This document shows, one piece after another, positions 50,931 to 60,226 of a stretch of 64,000 nucleotides of DNA. Positions within the stretch are counted from its first letter, which is position 1; each line of letters begins with the position of its first letter. Below the pieces are notes generated by a model that was not told the origin of the DNA, made no database searches, and saw only the letters and a program-made list of their open reading frames with translations. The position numbers and the translations under genes are program-made. The stretch comes from Sediminicola luteus (lineage in GTDB: Bacteria > Bacteroidota > Bacteroidia > Flavobacteriales > Flavobacteriaceae). The DNA is taken from NCBI RefSeq assembly GCF_002514735.1, contig NZ_NBWU01000005.1, forward strand, positions 1 through 64,000. Reading direction: 5' to 3'.

Positions 50931-51665
50931 ATGAAAAAATCATCCTCTATCCTAGCCATGGCTGGATTATTCATTCTAGGTACCAATCAGATAAGTGCGG
51001 CCGTGTTCCAAGATGGAGCTGCTGCTGAGGTAAAACGTGGATTTACGCAAGTCCTTAAAGAGCAGTTCATCCAAGGGGGTGCCGCTTTCATGGGAATCGT
51101 ACTTCTATGTTTGATTCTAGGATTGGCCGTAGCCATCGAAAGGATTATCTATTTGAACATGGCAACTACCAACTCCGGTAAATTGAAGCAAAAAGTAGAA
51201 GACGCTTTGGCTTCTGGTGGTGTTGAGGCCGCTAAAGAAGTATGTAGAAATACCAAAGGGCCTGTTGCCTCTATTTTCTACCAAGGATTGGATAGGGCCG
51301 ATGAGAGCATCGAGTCTGCCGAAAAAGCTGTTGTTTCTTACGGAGGTGTTCAAATGGGACAGTTGGAGAAAAACGTTTCTTGGTTATCCCTGTTTATCGC
51401 CATTGCCCCTATGCTTGGGTTCATGGGTACGGTAATCGGTATGATCCAGGCCTTCCAAAAGATTGCTGCAGTAGGTAACTTGAGTGCCTCTTTGATCGCT
51501 GGTGATATCCAGGTAGCACTTTTGACTACTGTATTTGGTCTTATTACCGCTATTATCCTTCAGATTTTCTATAACTACATTATCGCTAAAATCGACAGTA
51601 TCGTTAACGATATGGAAGATTCTTCGATCTCTTTGATTGATATGTTGGTAGACCACAAGAAATAA
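50931..51665 (+). CDS. exbB: ExbB/TolQ/MotA-family proton channel protein
   Basis: 244 residues from the ATG at 50931 (a TTG at 50922 adds three). Signal-like N-terminus (SSILAMAGLFILGTNQISA), then membrane helices near 50-70, 145-165 and 190-212, with the pattern GFMGTVIGMIQAF of the family. It forms the inner membrane channel with ExbD and uses the proton gradient to drive TonB. First gene of a run of four on the same strand. Confidence 0.93.
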   Translation: MKKSSSILAMAGLFILGTNQISAAVFQDGAAAEVKRGFTQVLKEQFIQGGAAFMGIVLLCLILGLAVAIERIIYLNMATTNSGKLKQKVEDALASGGVEAAKEVCRNTKGPVASIFYQGLDRADESIESAEKAVVSYGGVQMGQLEKNVSWLSLFIAIAPMLGFMGTVIGMIQAFQKIAAVGNLSASLIAGDIQVALLTTVFGLITAIILQIFYNYIIAKIDSIVNDMEDSSISLIDMLVDHKK

Positions 51666-51690
51666 GTCGCACCCTTAATAATAAAGTATC

Positions 51691-52134
51691 ATGCATAAAA
51701 TTGTAAAGATAGCATTGATCGTATTGGGTGTAATTGGGGCTATTCTGTGGACCCAGTTGCCTGATGGCGATGCACCGGCCTCCGAGGCCGTTAATAACTC
51801 GGCAATGAACTTTATGTTCGTTATTACCTACCTTTTGTTAGGTATTGCCGTTTTGGCGAGTCTTTTGTTCGCCTTGAAAAATCTATTCTCTTCACCGGCA
51901 AAGTTGAAAAAAGCTTTGTTCTCTATCGGAGGATTTGCTGTTGTGGCCCTTGCTTCCTATTTCGTTGCTTCTGGCACGGATGTTGATTTAGCTGAAATGG
52001 AAAGACTAGGGAACCCTACAACGGAAGGAACCGTTAAAATGATCGGTGGCGGACTTAACCTGTTTTTCGCATTGGTTGCCATCGCCGTGATCTTAATGGT
52101 CATTCCGGGTATCAAGAGAGTATTCAACAAATAA
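51691..52134 (+). CDS. small membrane protein between exbB and exbD
   Basis: 147 residues with about four membrane helices (residues ~5-22, 40-62, 72-92 and 125-142). No known motif. Its position between exbB and two exbD genes, with 12-25 bp gaps, suggests a role in or near the energy-transducing complex; this is inferred from order only. Confidence 0.78.
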   Translation: MHKIVKIALIVLGVIGAILWTQLPDGDAPASEAVNNSAMNFMFVITYLLLGIAVLASLLFALKNLFSSPAKLKKALFSIGGFAVVALASYFVASGTDVDLAEMERLGNPTTEGTVKMIGGGLNLFFALVAIAVILMVIPGIKRVFNK

Positions 52135-52146
52135 AACGAAACGATT

Positions 52147-52770
52147 ATGGCTAGAAGAGGAGGAGCTCCAGAAGTAAACGCTGGATCCATGGCCGATATC
52201 GCGTTCCTACTGTTAATCTTTTTCTTGGTAACCACTACCATTGAAACTGATGCAGGTCTGGATCGTATGTTGCCGCCAGATGAGCCACCAACAGATGAAC
52301 CCGTAATTCTTAAACAAAAGAACATCTTTACGGTAAATATTAACCAAAACGGACAGCTTTTGGTTGAAGACGAACTTACCGATCTTAAAGATTTAAGAGC
52401 AAAAGCAATTGCATTCCTTGACAATGGGGGTGCTGCTGCCGGTTCGGATCTGTATTGTGATTATTGTAAAGGTGAACGTGATGAGGCTTCATCGGATAAC
52501 CCTGATAAGGCGATTATTTCACTCAAAAACGACCGTAAAACGAATTATGCCGTTTATATTACCGTTCAAAATGAATTGGTAGGGGCATACAACGACTTAC
52601 GTAACCGAGAGTGTCAACGTCTTTACAAAAGGAATTTTACCGATATGGAAGCGGAATACCTAAACCCGGAAACGCCACAGCGTACACGTGACGCTCTGAA
52701 AGAACGGGTTTTAAAGATTCAAGGTTTGTTTCCGTTGAAATTGTCAGAGGCTGAAACATCAACTAATTAA
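52147..52770 (+). CDS. exbD: ExbD-family protein, copy 1
   Basis: 207 residues. One membrane helix near 18-33 with the functional Asp in GSMADIAFLLLIFFLV. A periplasmic domain follows. Compared with ordinary ExbD (~140-160) it has an insertion near 95-120 containing two cysteines (DLYCDYCKGE). It lies 12 bp after the small membrane protein gene and 11 bp before copy 2. Confidence 0.92.
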   Translation: MARRGGAPEVNAGSMADIAFLLLIFFLVTTTIETDAGLDRMLPPDEPPTDEPVILKQKNIFTVNINQNGQLLVEDELTDLKDLRAKAIAFLDNGGAAAGSDLYCDYCKGERDEASSDNPDKAIISLKNDRKTNYAVYITVQNELVGAYNDLRNRECQRLYKRNFTDMEAEYLNPETPQRTRDALKERVLKIQGLFPLKLSEAETSTN

Positions 52771-52781
52771 AACAAGGGATT

Positions 52782-53264
52782 ATGTCTAAGTTTAAAAAGA
52801 AAAAGGACGGGGAATTACCACCGGTATCTACCGCCTCACTTCCGGATATTGTATTCATGCTCTTGTTCTTCTTTATGACGGTTACCGTTATGAAAGATAG
52901 TTCCCTTTTGGTTGAGAACGAGTTGCCAAACGCAACCGAAATCAAGAAATTGGAAAAGAAGGATCGTGTTATCTATGTATTTATTGGTAAACCAAGTAAA
53001 GATTACCAGAAAGTATACGGTACCGAAGCTAAAGTACAGTTGAACGATAAGTTTGCCGATGTTTCTGCTGTAGGGGATTACATTTTGGAAGAAAGAGCTA
53101 AGAAAGCCCAAGAACTTCAGAATGTATTGACCACTGCCCTAAAAGTCGATAAAAAGGCCAATATGGGTATCGTAATGGATGTGAAACAAGCATTGAGAAA
53201 GGTAAATGCCCTTAAAGTGAATTATACCACTTACGAAGGAGATGCCTTTAAGAACCTGCAATAG
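52782..53264 (+). CDS. exbD: ExbD-family protein, copy 2
   Basis: 160 residues. The Asp-bearing helix is ASLPDIVFMLLFFFMTVTV near 18-36. The periplasmic domain continues to the C-terminus. Two different ExbD copies in series are usual in Flavobacteriaceae and may assemble together with ExbB. Last gene of the operon; a terminator follows. Confidence 0.93.
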   Translation: MSKFKKKKDGELPPVSTASLPDIVFMLLFFFMTVTVMKDSSLLVENELPNATEIKKLEKKDRVIYVFIGKPSKDYQKVYGTEAKVQLNDKFADVSAVGDYILEERAKKAQELQNVLTTALKVDKKANMGIVMDVKQALRKVNALKVNYTTYEGDAFKNLQ

Positions 53265-53282
53265 TTAGTTCTATAGTAATAG

Positions 53283-53314
53283 AAGCCCCAAGCCTAGGTT
53301 TGGGGCTTTTTTTT
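53283..53314 (+). terminator. terminator of the exbB-exbD operon
   Basis: AAGCCCCAA / TTGGGGCTT with an 8-nt loop and a T8 tract, 19 bp after the exbD stop. It lies only 16 bp before the next ATG. Confidence 0.88.
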
Positions 53315-53329
53315 GTTTTATATTTACCT

Positions 53330-54025
53330 ATGTTTCGCAACTATTTTTTTGGCTGTTTGGCCGTTTTGGTTTTTAGTGAAAGTTACGCCCAAACTGCTAC
53401 GGATAGTATTGTGGTAGATGATAGATATAGGGACGATCAGTTTTACCTAGGGGTGGTATATAATTATTTGATCGAAGGACCCACCGGTACAAATCAATCT
53501 AATTTTTCTTATGGGCTTATGGGTGGCTTTGTTCGGGATATGCCTATTAATAAACGAAGAAACGTATCCTTTGGGTTGGGCTTTGGATATGCTATAGATC
53601 AGCAATTTAGTAATATTAGGGCCCAAGAGACCAAAAGCGGTGTCAGTTACGATGTTATACCGTCTAATGAAGATTTTAACAGAAATAAACTACGCTTACA
53701 TAGAATTGAATTCCCATTAGAATTCCGTTGGCGGACATCCACAGCAACCGATTATAGTTTTTGGCGTATTTATGCGGGATTTAAGTTCGGTTATATCGTA
53801 GATGCCAAAAGTACCTTTGAGAATAATGACGTACAATTGAACTTCAAAAACGAGGATTTACGAAAATGGCAATACGGCCTTAGTCTGAGTATGGGATACG
53901 ATAGTTTTAACCTGTATTTCTATTATCCCCTGACCCAGCTTTATAAAGATGGTGTCCAATTGGATGATGGTCAGGAAATAGGCTTAAAAGACGTGCGTAT
54001 CGGACTTCTATTCCATATATTATAA
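53330..54025 (+). CDS. PorT-like outer membrane beta-barrel protein
   Basis: 231 residues from the ATG at 53330; the earlier in-frame start at 53300 lies inside the terminator hairpin. Signal peptide MFRNYFFGCLAVLVFSESYAQ-like with cleavage after YAQ. The rest has alternating aromatic strands (FSYGLMGGFVRD, SFGLGFGYAID, LSLSMGYDSFNLYFYYP) and ends in RIGLLFHIL. It resembles PorT-type barrels, but I do not claim it is the T9SS component PorT/SprT. Convergent and overlapping by 6 bp with the next gene. Confidence 0.8.
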   Translation: MFRNYFFGCLAVLVFSESYAQTATDSIVVDDRYRDDQFYLGVVYNYLIEGPTGTNQSNFSYGLMGGFVRDMPINKRRNVSFGLGFGYAIDQQFSNIRAQETKSGVSYDVIPSNEDFNRNKLRLHRIEFPLEFRWRTSTATDYSFWRIYAGFKFGYIVDAKSTFENNDVQLNFKNEDLRKWQYGLSLSMGYDSFNLYFYYPLTQLYKDGVQLDDGQEIGLKDVRIGLLFHIL

Positions 54026-54625
54026 CCAAAACTTAAACGTTAGCATCTGGGCCGTGACACCTAGTAAAAAGCCAAGTAGAAGTTCAATGGGGCTATGTGC
54101 TTTCAAGTAATAGCGTACGGTGATTAAAATTCCGGTAGAGGCTACCAAAAATGCCAGTAGTACGGTAAGATTAATGTGAAAATGAAGGCTTAAAGCCAAG
54201 GTAAAGACCAGAATACTACTTATGGCCATTACGTGCATACTTACCTTAAAGCGCATCAGTAATAATACCAATGCGGAGAAAAATGCCGCTATAACCGCTA
54301 GAAAAAAGTAATATAGTTCGGGAAGCCCACGGTTAGGTAAAAGTTTATATACGATAAAGAGAAGTATGCACAATTGAATCATATAGGGGTACTTCCGCTC
54401 TTTAAGGCCAAAAAGGAAAACCGATTTGACCACCCCGAATTTCTTCAGGATATAAAAGCATAAAATAGGTACCAGAATCGTAAGTATAAAAATGGGGAAC
54501 AAAATAGCCTTTACCTCTTCAGCGCTGTTGTACCTTGGACTTACCATAAAATAGGTGATACAGCCTATCAAAGGCATAAAAAGCGGGTGATAGAGGTACG
54601 AGATAAGTCGGGCCAGTTGGTTCAT
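54020..54625 (-). CDS. PAP2-like membrane protein with degenerate active-site motifs
   Basis: 201 residues and about six membrane helices. It resembles the PAP2 phosphatase fold: FKVSMHVMAI aligns with the PSGH motif and RYYLKAHSPIELLLG with the SRxxxxxHxxxD motif. Pro, Gly and the last Asp of the canonical signature are replaced, so activity on lipid phosphates is uncertain. Its start overlaps the rpoN stop region by one base, so the two are probably co-transcribed. Confidence 0.7.
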   Translation of the reverse strand: MNQLARLISYLYHPLFMPLIGCITYFMVSPRYNSAEEVKAILFPIFILTILVPILCFYILKKFGVVKSVFLFGLKERKYPYMIQLCILLFIVYKLLPNRGLPELYYFFLAVIAAFFSALVLLLMRFKVSMHVMAISSILVFTLALSLHFHINLTVLLAFLVASTGILITVRYYLKAHSPIELLLGFLLGVTAQMLTFKFWL

Positions 54626-56076
54626 TAGATCTGTTTTCTAAGTCTGGCGACGGGTATACCTAACTGTTCCCTGTATTTAGCAACGGTCCTACGGGCTATA
54701 GGATAGCCTTTTTCTTTTAGAAGGGCGGCCAGCTTGTCATCTGTAAGGGGTTTTTTCTTTTCCTCTGCGCTGATTACGGTTTTCAGAATGTTCTTGATCT
54801 CGCGCGTAGAAACATCTTCCCCTTGTTCGTTTTTCATCGATTCGGAGAAATATTCCTTGATCAATTTGGTGCCGTAAGGGGTATCTACATATTTACTGTT
54901 CGCTACCCGCGATACTGTGGAAACATCCATTTGTATCTCATCGGCAATGTCCTTTAGGATCATAGGTTTGAGTTTTTGCTCATCACCCGTTAAAAAATAT
55001 TCCCGCTGATGTTCCATGATGGCCTTCATGGTAATGTATAAGGTCTGCTGCCGTTGCCGTATGGCATCGATAAACCATTTGGCGGCATCTAATTTTTGCT
55101 TAATAAAAAGCACGGTGTCTTTTTGTGCCTTGGTTTTTTGCTTGGTGTCCTTATAACCGGCCAGCATATTGTTGTACTCCCTAGATACGTGAAGTTCGGG
55201 GGCGTTTCTCCCGTTTAGGGTCAGTTCCAGTTCCCCTTCTACGATCCTAATGGAAAAGTCAGGGACCACATGCTCTATGTTTCGGCTGTTTCCGGCATAG
55301 GAACCCCCAGGCTTCGGATTCAAGCGTTCAATCTCACCAATGGCATCTTTTAGGGCCTCTTCATTTACATGGTGGCGTTGCAATAATTTGGCATAATGCT
55401 TTTTGGAAAAGGCTTCAAAAGAACGTTCTATAATGTCCAAAGCCAATTGTACCGAAGGGGTTTGTTCCTTTCGTTTAAGTTGAATGGCCAAACATTCTTC
55501 CAGCGATCGTGCACCCACCCCGGCCGGATCTAAGCTTTGTACTACTTCCAAAACAGCCTCCAAGGTCTCCATTTCGGTATAAATGTTCTGGGTAAAGGCC
55601 AAGTCGTCCAAGATATCGGTAAGCGGTCTTCTTATGTAGCCGCTATCGTCTATACTACCCACCAAAAATTCGGCGATTACCCATTCGTCATCACCCAAAG
55701 CGATTGTATTCAACTGACCCATTAAATATTGGGTGAACGAAGTGCCGGAAGCATAAGGCATGCTCTTTTCATCTTCATCGGCCGAATAATTGCTGGTATG
55801 GGTACGATAATCTGGAATTTCGTCGTCGCTAAGGTATTCATCTATATTGATGTCCTCGGCTTCGATCACTTCACCTTCCCGTTCCTCGGGACCTTCGCCA
55901 TACAACTCGTCGACCTCGGTTTCCGACTTACCGCTCTCCAAGGCCGGGTTCTCTTCTAGTTCCTGTTTTAATCGCTGTTCAAAAGCTTGTGTAGGCAGCT
56001 GGATCAACTTCATAAGTTGGATCTGCTGGGGCGAAAGCTTCTGCGATAATTTGAACTGAAGATGTTGCTTTAACAT
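54625..56076 (-). CDS. rpoN: RNA polymerase sigma-54 factor
   Basis: 483 residues. Region I at the N-terminus is rich in Q and L (FKLSQKLSPQQIQLMKLIQL). An acidic region II follows near 60-110. The core-binding and DNA-binding domains follow, with the VSTVSRVANSKYVDTPYGTK helix-turn-helix and the C-terminal RpoN box ARRTVAKYREQLGIP close to the end. It directs transcription that depends on AAA activators. Confidence 0.95.
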   Translation of the reverse strand: MLKQHLQFKLSQKLSPQQIQLMKLIQLPTQAFEQRLKQELEENPALESGKSETEVDELYGEGPEEREGEVIEAEDINIDEYLSDDEIPDYRTHTSNYSADEDEKSMPYASGTSFTQYLMGQLNTIALGDDEWVIAEFLVGSIDDSGYIRRPLTDILDDLAFTQNIYTEMETLEAVLEVVQSLDPAGVGARSLEECLAIQLKRKEQTPSVQLALDIIERSFEAFSKKHYAKLLQRHHVNEEALKDAIGEIERLNPKPGGSYAGNSRNIEHVVPDFSIRIVEGELELTLNGRNAPELHVSREYNNMLAGYKDTKQKTKAQKDTVLFIKQKLDAAKWFIDAIRQRQQTLYITMKAIMEHQREYFLTGDEQKLKPMILKDIADEIQMDVSTVSRVANSKYVDTPYGTKLIKEYFSESMKNEQGEDVSTREIKNILKTVISAEEKKKPLTDDKLAALLKEKGYPIARRTVAKYREQLGIPVARLRKQI

Positions 56077-56122
56077 GCGAAGACTGGGCTTTGGTCAGAA
56101 CTATAAAATTACGGATTCTCTC

Positions 56123-57556
56123 TTAAAATTCCGCATTTTGGGGCGTTCTCGGAAAAGGGATTACATCGCGTATGTTCCCCATGCCGGTAGCAAACAAAAC
56201 CAGCCTTTCGAAACCGAGTCCGAAACCACTATGTACCGCCGTACCGAACTTTCGTAAGTCTAAATACCACCAAAGTTCCTTTTCGTCAATATCGAGGGCC
56301 TTGATTTTTTCCTTAAGTACATCCAAACGTTCCTCACGTTGCGATCCCCCAACGATTTCACCGATACCCGGGAATAGGATGTCCATGGCCCTTACCGTTT
56401 TTCCGTCTTCGTTCAAACGCATATAAAACGCTTTAATATTGGCTGGGTAATCAAACAAGATCACAGGGCATTTAAAGTGCTTTTCTACCAAATAGCGTTC
56501 GTGCTCGCTCTGTAGGTCGGCACCCCATTCGTCTATGGGGAATTGGAACTTTTTCTTCTTATTGGGTTTAGAGTTACGTAGTATGTCGATGGCTTCGGTA
56601 TAGGATACCCTTTTAAAGTTGTTTTCCGAAACGAACTTTAACTTTTCAATTAATGCCATTGGACTGCGTTCGGCCTGAGGTTTGTTCTTTTCCTCATCCA
56701 AAAGCCTTTTGTCCAAAAACTCCAGATCTTCTTGGCAGTGCTCCAAAATATAGCCGATGACACTTTTTATGAAATCCTCGGCCAAATCCATGTTGTCATC
56801 GAGGTTGTAAAAAGCCATTTCGGGTTCAATCATCCAAAACTCGGCCAAGTGGCGCGAGGTGTTCGAATTCTCGGCCCTAAAAGTGGGGCCAAAGGTATAT
56901 ACCTTACCCAAAGCCATGGCGTAGGTCTCCGCCTCTAACTGGCCCGATACGGTAAGGTTGGTCTCCTTGCCAAAGAAATCTTGTTTATAGTCTATGTCAC
57001 CTGTCTCCGTTTTTGGTGGGGCTATGGCGTCCAAGGTGCTTACACGGAACATTTCCCCGGCACCTTCGGCATCGGAACCTGTAATGATAGGCGTATGTAC
57101 GTAGTTGAAACCGTTTTCCCTAAAGTACTGGTGTACGGCAAAGGAAAGGGCTGAACGTACCCGCATGATCGCACTAAAGGTGTTGGTGCGGATTCGTAAA
57201 TGGGCGTTTTCGCGCAAGAACTCCATAGAGTGCTTTTTAGGCTGTATAGGGTAGGTGTCGGGATCGGCACTACCATGCACGAAAATATCGGTGACTTGAA
57301 CCTCGAATTTTTGTCCACGACCTTGGCTTTCGATCAAAGTACCGGTTATTCGGAGGGCCGAGCCCACGGTTACTTGCTTAAGCAAGGCCTCTTCAAAATT
57401 CTCGAAATCAACAACACATTGTATGTTATTCAGGGTAGAGCCATCGTTTAGGGCAATAAACCTATTGCTCCTAAAACTTCTTACCCATCCGTTTACTGTG
57501 ACCTCCGTTAGGGGAGGGGTGTTGGTCAAAACCGCTTTGATACTGCTGTGTTGCAT
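56123..57556 (-). CDS. asnS: asparaginyl-tRNA synthetase
   Basis: 477 residues. N-terminal OB-fold anticodon-binding domain ([18 protein letters not shown]). Class II motif 2 is [22 protein letters not shown] near 220-241, and motif 3 is [16 protein letters not shown] near 445. It charges tRNA-Asn in the cytoplasm. It lies 46 bp upstream of rpoN on the same strand. Confidence 0.96.
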   Translation of the reverse strand: MQHSSIKAVLTNTPPLTEVTVNGWVRSFRSNRFIALNDGSTLNNIQCVVDFENFEEALLKQVTVGSALRITGTLIESQGRGQKFEVQVTDIFVHGSADPDTYPIQPKKHSMEFLRENAHLRIRTNTFSAIMRVRSALSFAVHQYFRENGFNYVHTPIITGSDAEGAGEMFRVSTLDAIAPPKTETGDIDYKQDFFGKETNLTVSGQLEAETYAMALGKVYTFGPTFRAENSNTSRHLAEFWMIEPEMAFYNLDDNMDLAEDFIKSVIGYILEHCQEDLEFLDKRLLDEEKNKPQAERSPMALIEKLKFVSENNFKRVSYTEAIDILRNSKPNKKKKFQFPIDEWGADLQSEHERYLVEKHFKCPVILFDYPANIKAFYMRLNEDGKTVRAMDILFPGIGEIVGGSQREERLDVLKEKIKALDIDEKELWWYLDLRKFGTAVHSGFGLGFERLVLFATGMGNIRDVIPFPRTPQNAEF

Positions 57557-57723
57557 GATTTAATTTACAATTGTTCTCTAATCGAGATTGGTGTACCCAT
57601 TTTTAGGTTCACCGGAATACTATTAATTTATGAAAGCCCATACCGGCCTTAGGCTAGTATTGACAAGCCCCAAAGATAGTTTTTTTGCTAAAAAAGGCCA
57701 GCAATGAAAATCAGAAAGAAGGC

Positions 57724-60117
57724 TTAATTGCCCTCTTGGTCTACCTCTGACGGCAAGATATTGATCTGTGGTTTTTTTAAAGTCTTTCGGTTGGCGATAC
57801 TACGCTCTAAAGAAAGCAGTAAAGAGGGTAGTAATACCAAATTGGCCAACATGGCGAACAATAGGGTGGCCGAGACCAAGGCCCCAAGGGCAACCGTACC
57901 CCCAAAATTGGAAATGACGAATACCGAAAAACCAAAGAACAGAACAATGGAAGTATAGAACATACTTACCCCGGTCTCACGTAAAGAGGCATATACCGAT
58001 TTACGGATCTTCCAGCCGCTACTGTTCAGTTCTTGTCTGTATTTGGCCAGAAAATGTATGGTGTCGTCTACCGAAATACCAAAGGCGATACTGAAAACCA
58101 AAATGGTACTCGGTTTTATGGGTACGCCGGCAAAGCCCATAACACCGGCGGTTACTACCAAGGGGAGTAGGTTGGGGATCAACGATATCAAGATCATTTT
58201 AACCGACCGGAACAAATAGGCCATGAACAAAGCGATTAAGCCAATGGCCAAAGCTAGTGAGAGTATGAGGTTGTTTACCAGGTATTTGGTGCCTTTTAAG
58301 AACAATAATGCTTTCCCGGTCAAATACACCTCGTAGCGCTCGCTTGGAAAAATTTTGGCGACCTCTTCCAGAAGGTCTTTTTCAACTTCTTCCATACGTT
58401 CGGTATCCATGTCGCGCATATAGGTGGTCATGCGGGCCACTTGTCCGGTACTGTCTACAAACCCACTTAGAAGGTCACTGTTGTCCGACGATTTTCGGGC
58501 GTAATCGAGTATAAAGCTGTTCTCTTGGGAGGTGGGTAATTGATAGTATTTGGGAATGCCGTTATAAAAGGCCTGTTTGGAGTATTTTACCAAATTAACC
58601 ACAGAAACGGGCGTTGATAGTTCAGGGACCTCTTCAATGGCCTGGCCCAGGCGGTCCATACGTTTTAGGGTGGCTGGCTTCATGATTCCCTTTTTTCGCT
58701 TACTGTCTACCACGATTTCTACCGGCATTATCCCTTTGAATTCCTCTTCAAAAAAGCGGATGTCCTCAAAAAAGGCTTCCCCCTTTGGCATGTCTTCAAT
58801 AGGGCTTCCAGAGATGTCGATTTTATAAATACCGATAATACTGATGACCAGTAGGATGACAGACGTGATATATACATTGATACGTTGGTGACGAACAATG
58901 TTTTCCATCCATTTTACAAAACTGTCAATCCATTTTTTGTTCAAATGCTTCAAGTGCTTGGTCTTAGGCATCGACATAAAACTGTAAACGATAGGAATGA
59001 TCAAGAGCGACAGTATGAAAATGCCTAGAATATTGATCGAGGCCACGATACCGAATTCCTTCAGCAATTTACTGTTGGTAAGAATAAAGGTGGCGAAACC
59101 CGAAGCCGTAGTGGCATTGGTCATTAAGGTGGCATTACCAATTTTGGCGATTACACGCGTTAAAGACAGAGCTTGGTTTCCGTGCTTCTTGACTTCTTGT
59201 TGGTATTTGTTGATCAAGAAAATACAGTTCGGGATCCCGATAACAATGATCAAGGGTGGGATCAGGGCGGTAAGCACCGTAATCTCGTATTGGAAAATAC
59301 CCAAGGTGCCAAAAGACCACATTACTCCGATCAGTACGATACACATCGAAATCAGTGTGGCGCGTACGCTTCTAAAGAAAAAGAAGAAAATCAAAGAGGT
59401 GACCAACAGGGCGGCCAAAACAAACTTGCCCATCTCGTCAATAATGTTCTGGGCATTTTTGGTGCGTACATACGGCATGCCGGAAATACGTACATCCATT
59501 TGGGTCTCTTCCTCAAAATTGGCGACCAAGGTACTGAAGTCTTCCAGGATGAAGTCTTTACGTACATTGGTATTCACGATGTCTTTATCTAAATATACCA
59601 GGGTGCGTACCGTGCCACTCTCTTTGTTGAAAATCAAGTTTTCGTAGAAGGGTAGGTTGTTGAAAAGATGCTCGGTAAGGGCGTTTATTTCGCTTTTATC
59701 CTGAGGTGTGTCTTTTAGCCAGGGCTTTAGAGTAAATTGCTCGTTTATGGTATCCTTGACCAATTCTTGTAGGTTGTCCAATGACAGTACAAAGTCAACC
59801 TCAGGGAAAGCCTGAAGTTGTTTGCTTAATTTATTCCATCGGTTGAAATGGTTTGGAGTGAACAGGCTGGAATCTTTGATACCCAAGACCATTACATTTC
59901 CTTCTTCCCCGAATTGTTCCAAGAAGGTCTGGTACTCTATGTTAGTAGGATGGTCGTCCGGAAGAAGGTTTGCCTCAGTAGTAGCGAACTTCATGTGTTT
60001 CCACTGAAACCCCATAAAAACGGTTACCCCTGCAATTAGGGTAAGTATGAGAATACGGTTCCGTAAAATGGTGCGTGCCACAGTGGCCCAAAAGCCTTGT
60101 GTTATTTTAGATACCAT
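57724..60117 (-). CDS. RND-superfamily (MMPL-type) transporter
   Basis: 797 residues with two repeated halves. Each has one N-terminal membrane helix, a large exoplasmic domain and a cluster of five helices. The first cluster includes VLTALIPPLIIVIGIPNCIFL near 285, the second VFSIAFGISVDDTIHFLAKYR near 690, which carries the Asp pair of proton-driven transporters. Proteins of this group move lipids or hydrophobic compounds across the membrane; the substrate is unknown. Confidence 0.9.
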   Translation of the reverse strand: MVSKITQGFWATVARTILRNRILILTLIAGVTVFMGFQWKHMKFATTEANLLPDDHPTNIEYQTFLEQFGEEGNVMVLGIKDSSLFTPNHFNRWNKLSKQLQAFPEVDFVLSLDNLQELVKDTINEQFTLKPWLKDTPQDKSEINALTEHLFNNLPFYENLIFNKESGTVRTLVYLDKDIVNTNVRKDFILEDFSTLVANFEEETQMDVRISGMPYVRTKNAQNIIDEMGKFVLAALLVTSLIFFFFFRSVRATLISMCIVLIGVMWSFGTLGIFQYEITVLTALIPPLIIVIGIPNCIFLINKYQQEVKKHGNQALSLTRVIAKIGNATLMTNATTASGFATFILTNSKLLKEFGIVASINILGIFILSLLIIPIVYSFMSMPKTKHLKHLNKKWIDSFVKWMENIVRHQRINVYITSVILLVISIIGIYKIDISGSPIEDMPKGEAFFEDIRFFEEEFKGIMPVEIVVDSKRKKGIMKPATLKRMDRLGQAIEEVPELSTPVSVVNLVKYSKQAFYNGIPKYYQLPTSQENSFILDYARKSSDNSDLLSGFVDSTGQVARMTTYMRDMDTERMEEVEKDLLEEVAKIFPSERYEVYLTGKALLFLKGTKYLVNNLILSLALAIGLIALFMAYLFRSVKMILISLIPNLLPLVVTAGVMGFAGVPIKPSTILVFSIAFGISVDDTIHFLAKYRQELNSSGWKIRKSVYASLRETGVSMFYTSIVLFFGFSVFVISNFGGTVALGALVSATLLFAMLANLVLLPSLLLSLERSIANRKTLKKPQINILPSEVDQEGN

Positions 60118-60226
60118 AGATGGCCATTAATTGGCGGCAAAGGTAAGGATTATGCTATAGGCTTCCTACCGCAAACGAAGGATCTAACGGCAAATTAAGA
60201 TGTATACCGGTTTTGGTTATGTTGAG

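Noticed and set aside
53300-53329. Earlier start for the PorT-like protein
   Set aside because: It lies within the exbD terminator hairpin, and the ATG at 53330 gives a clean signal peptide.
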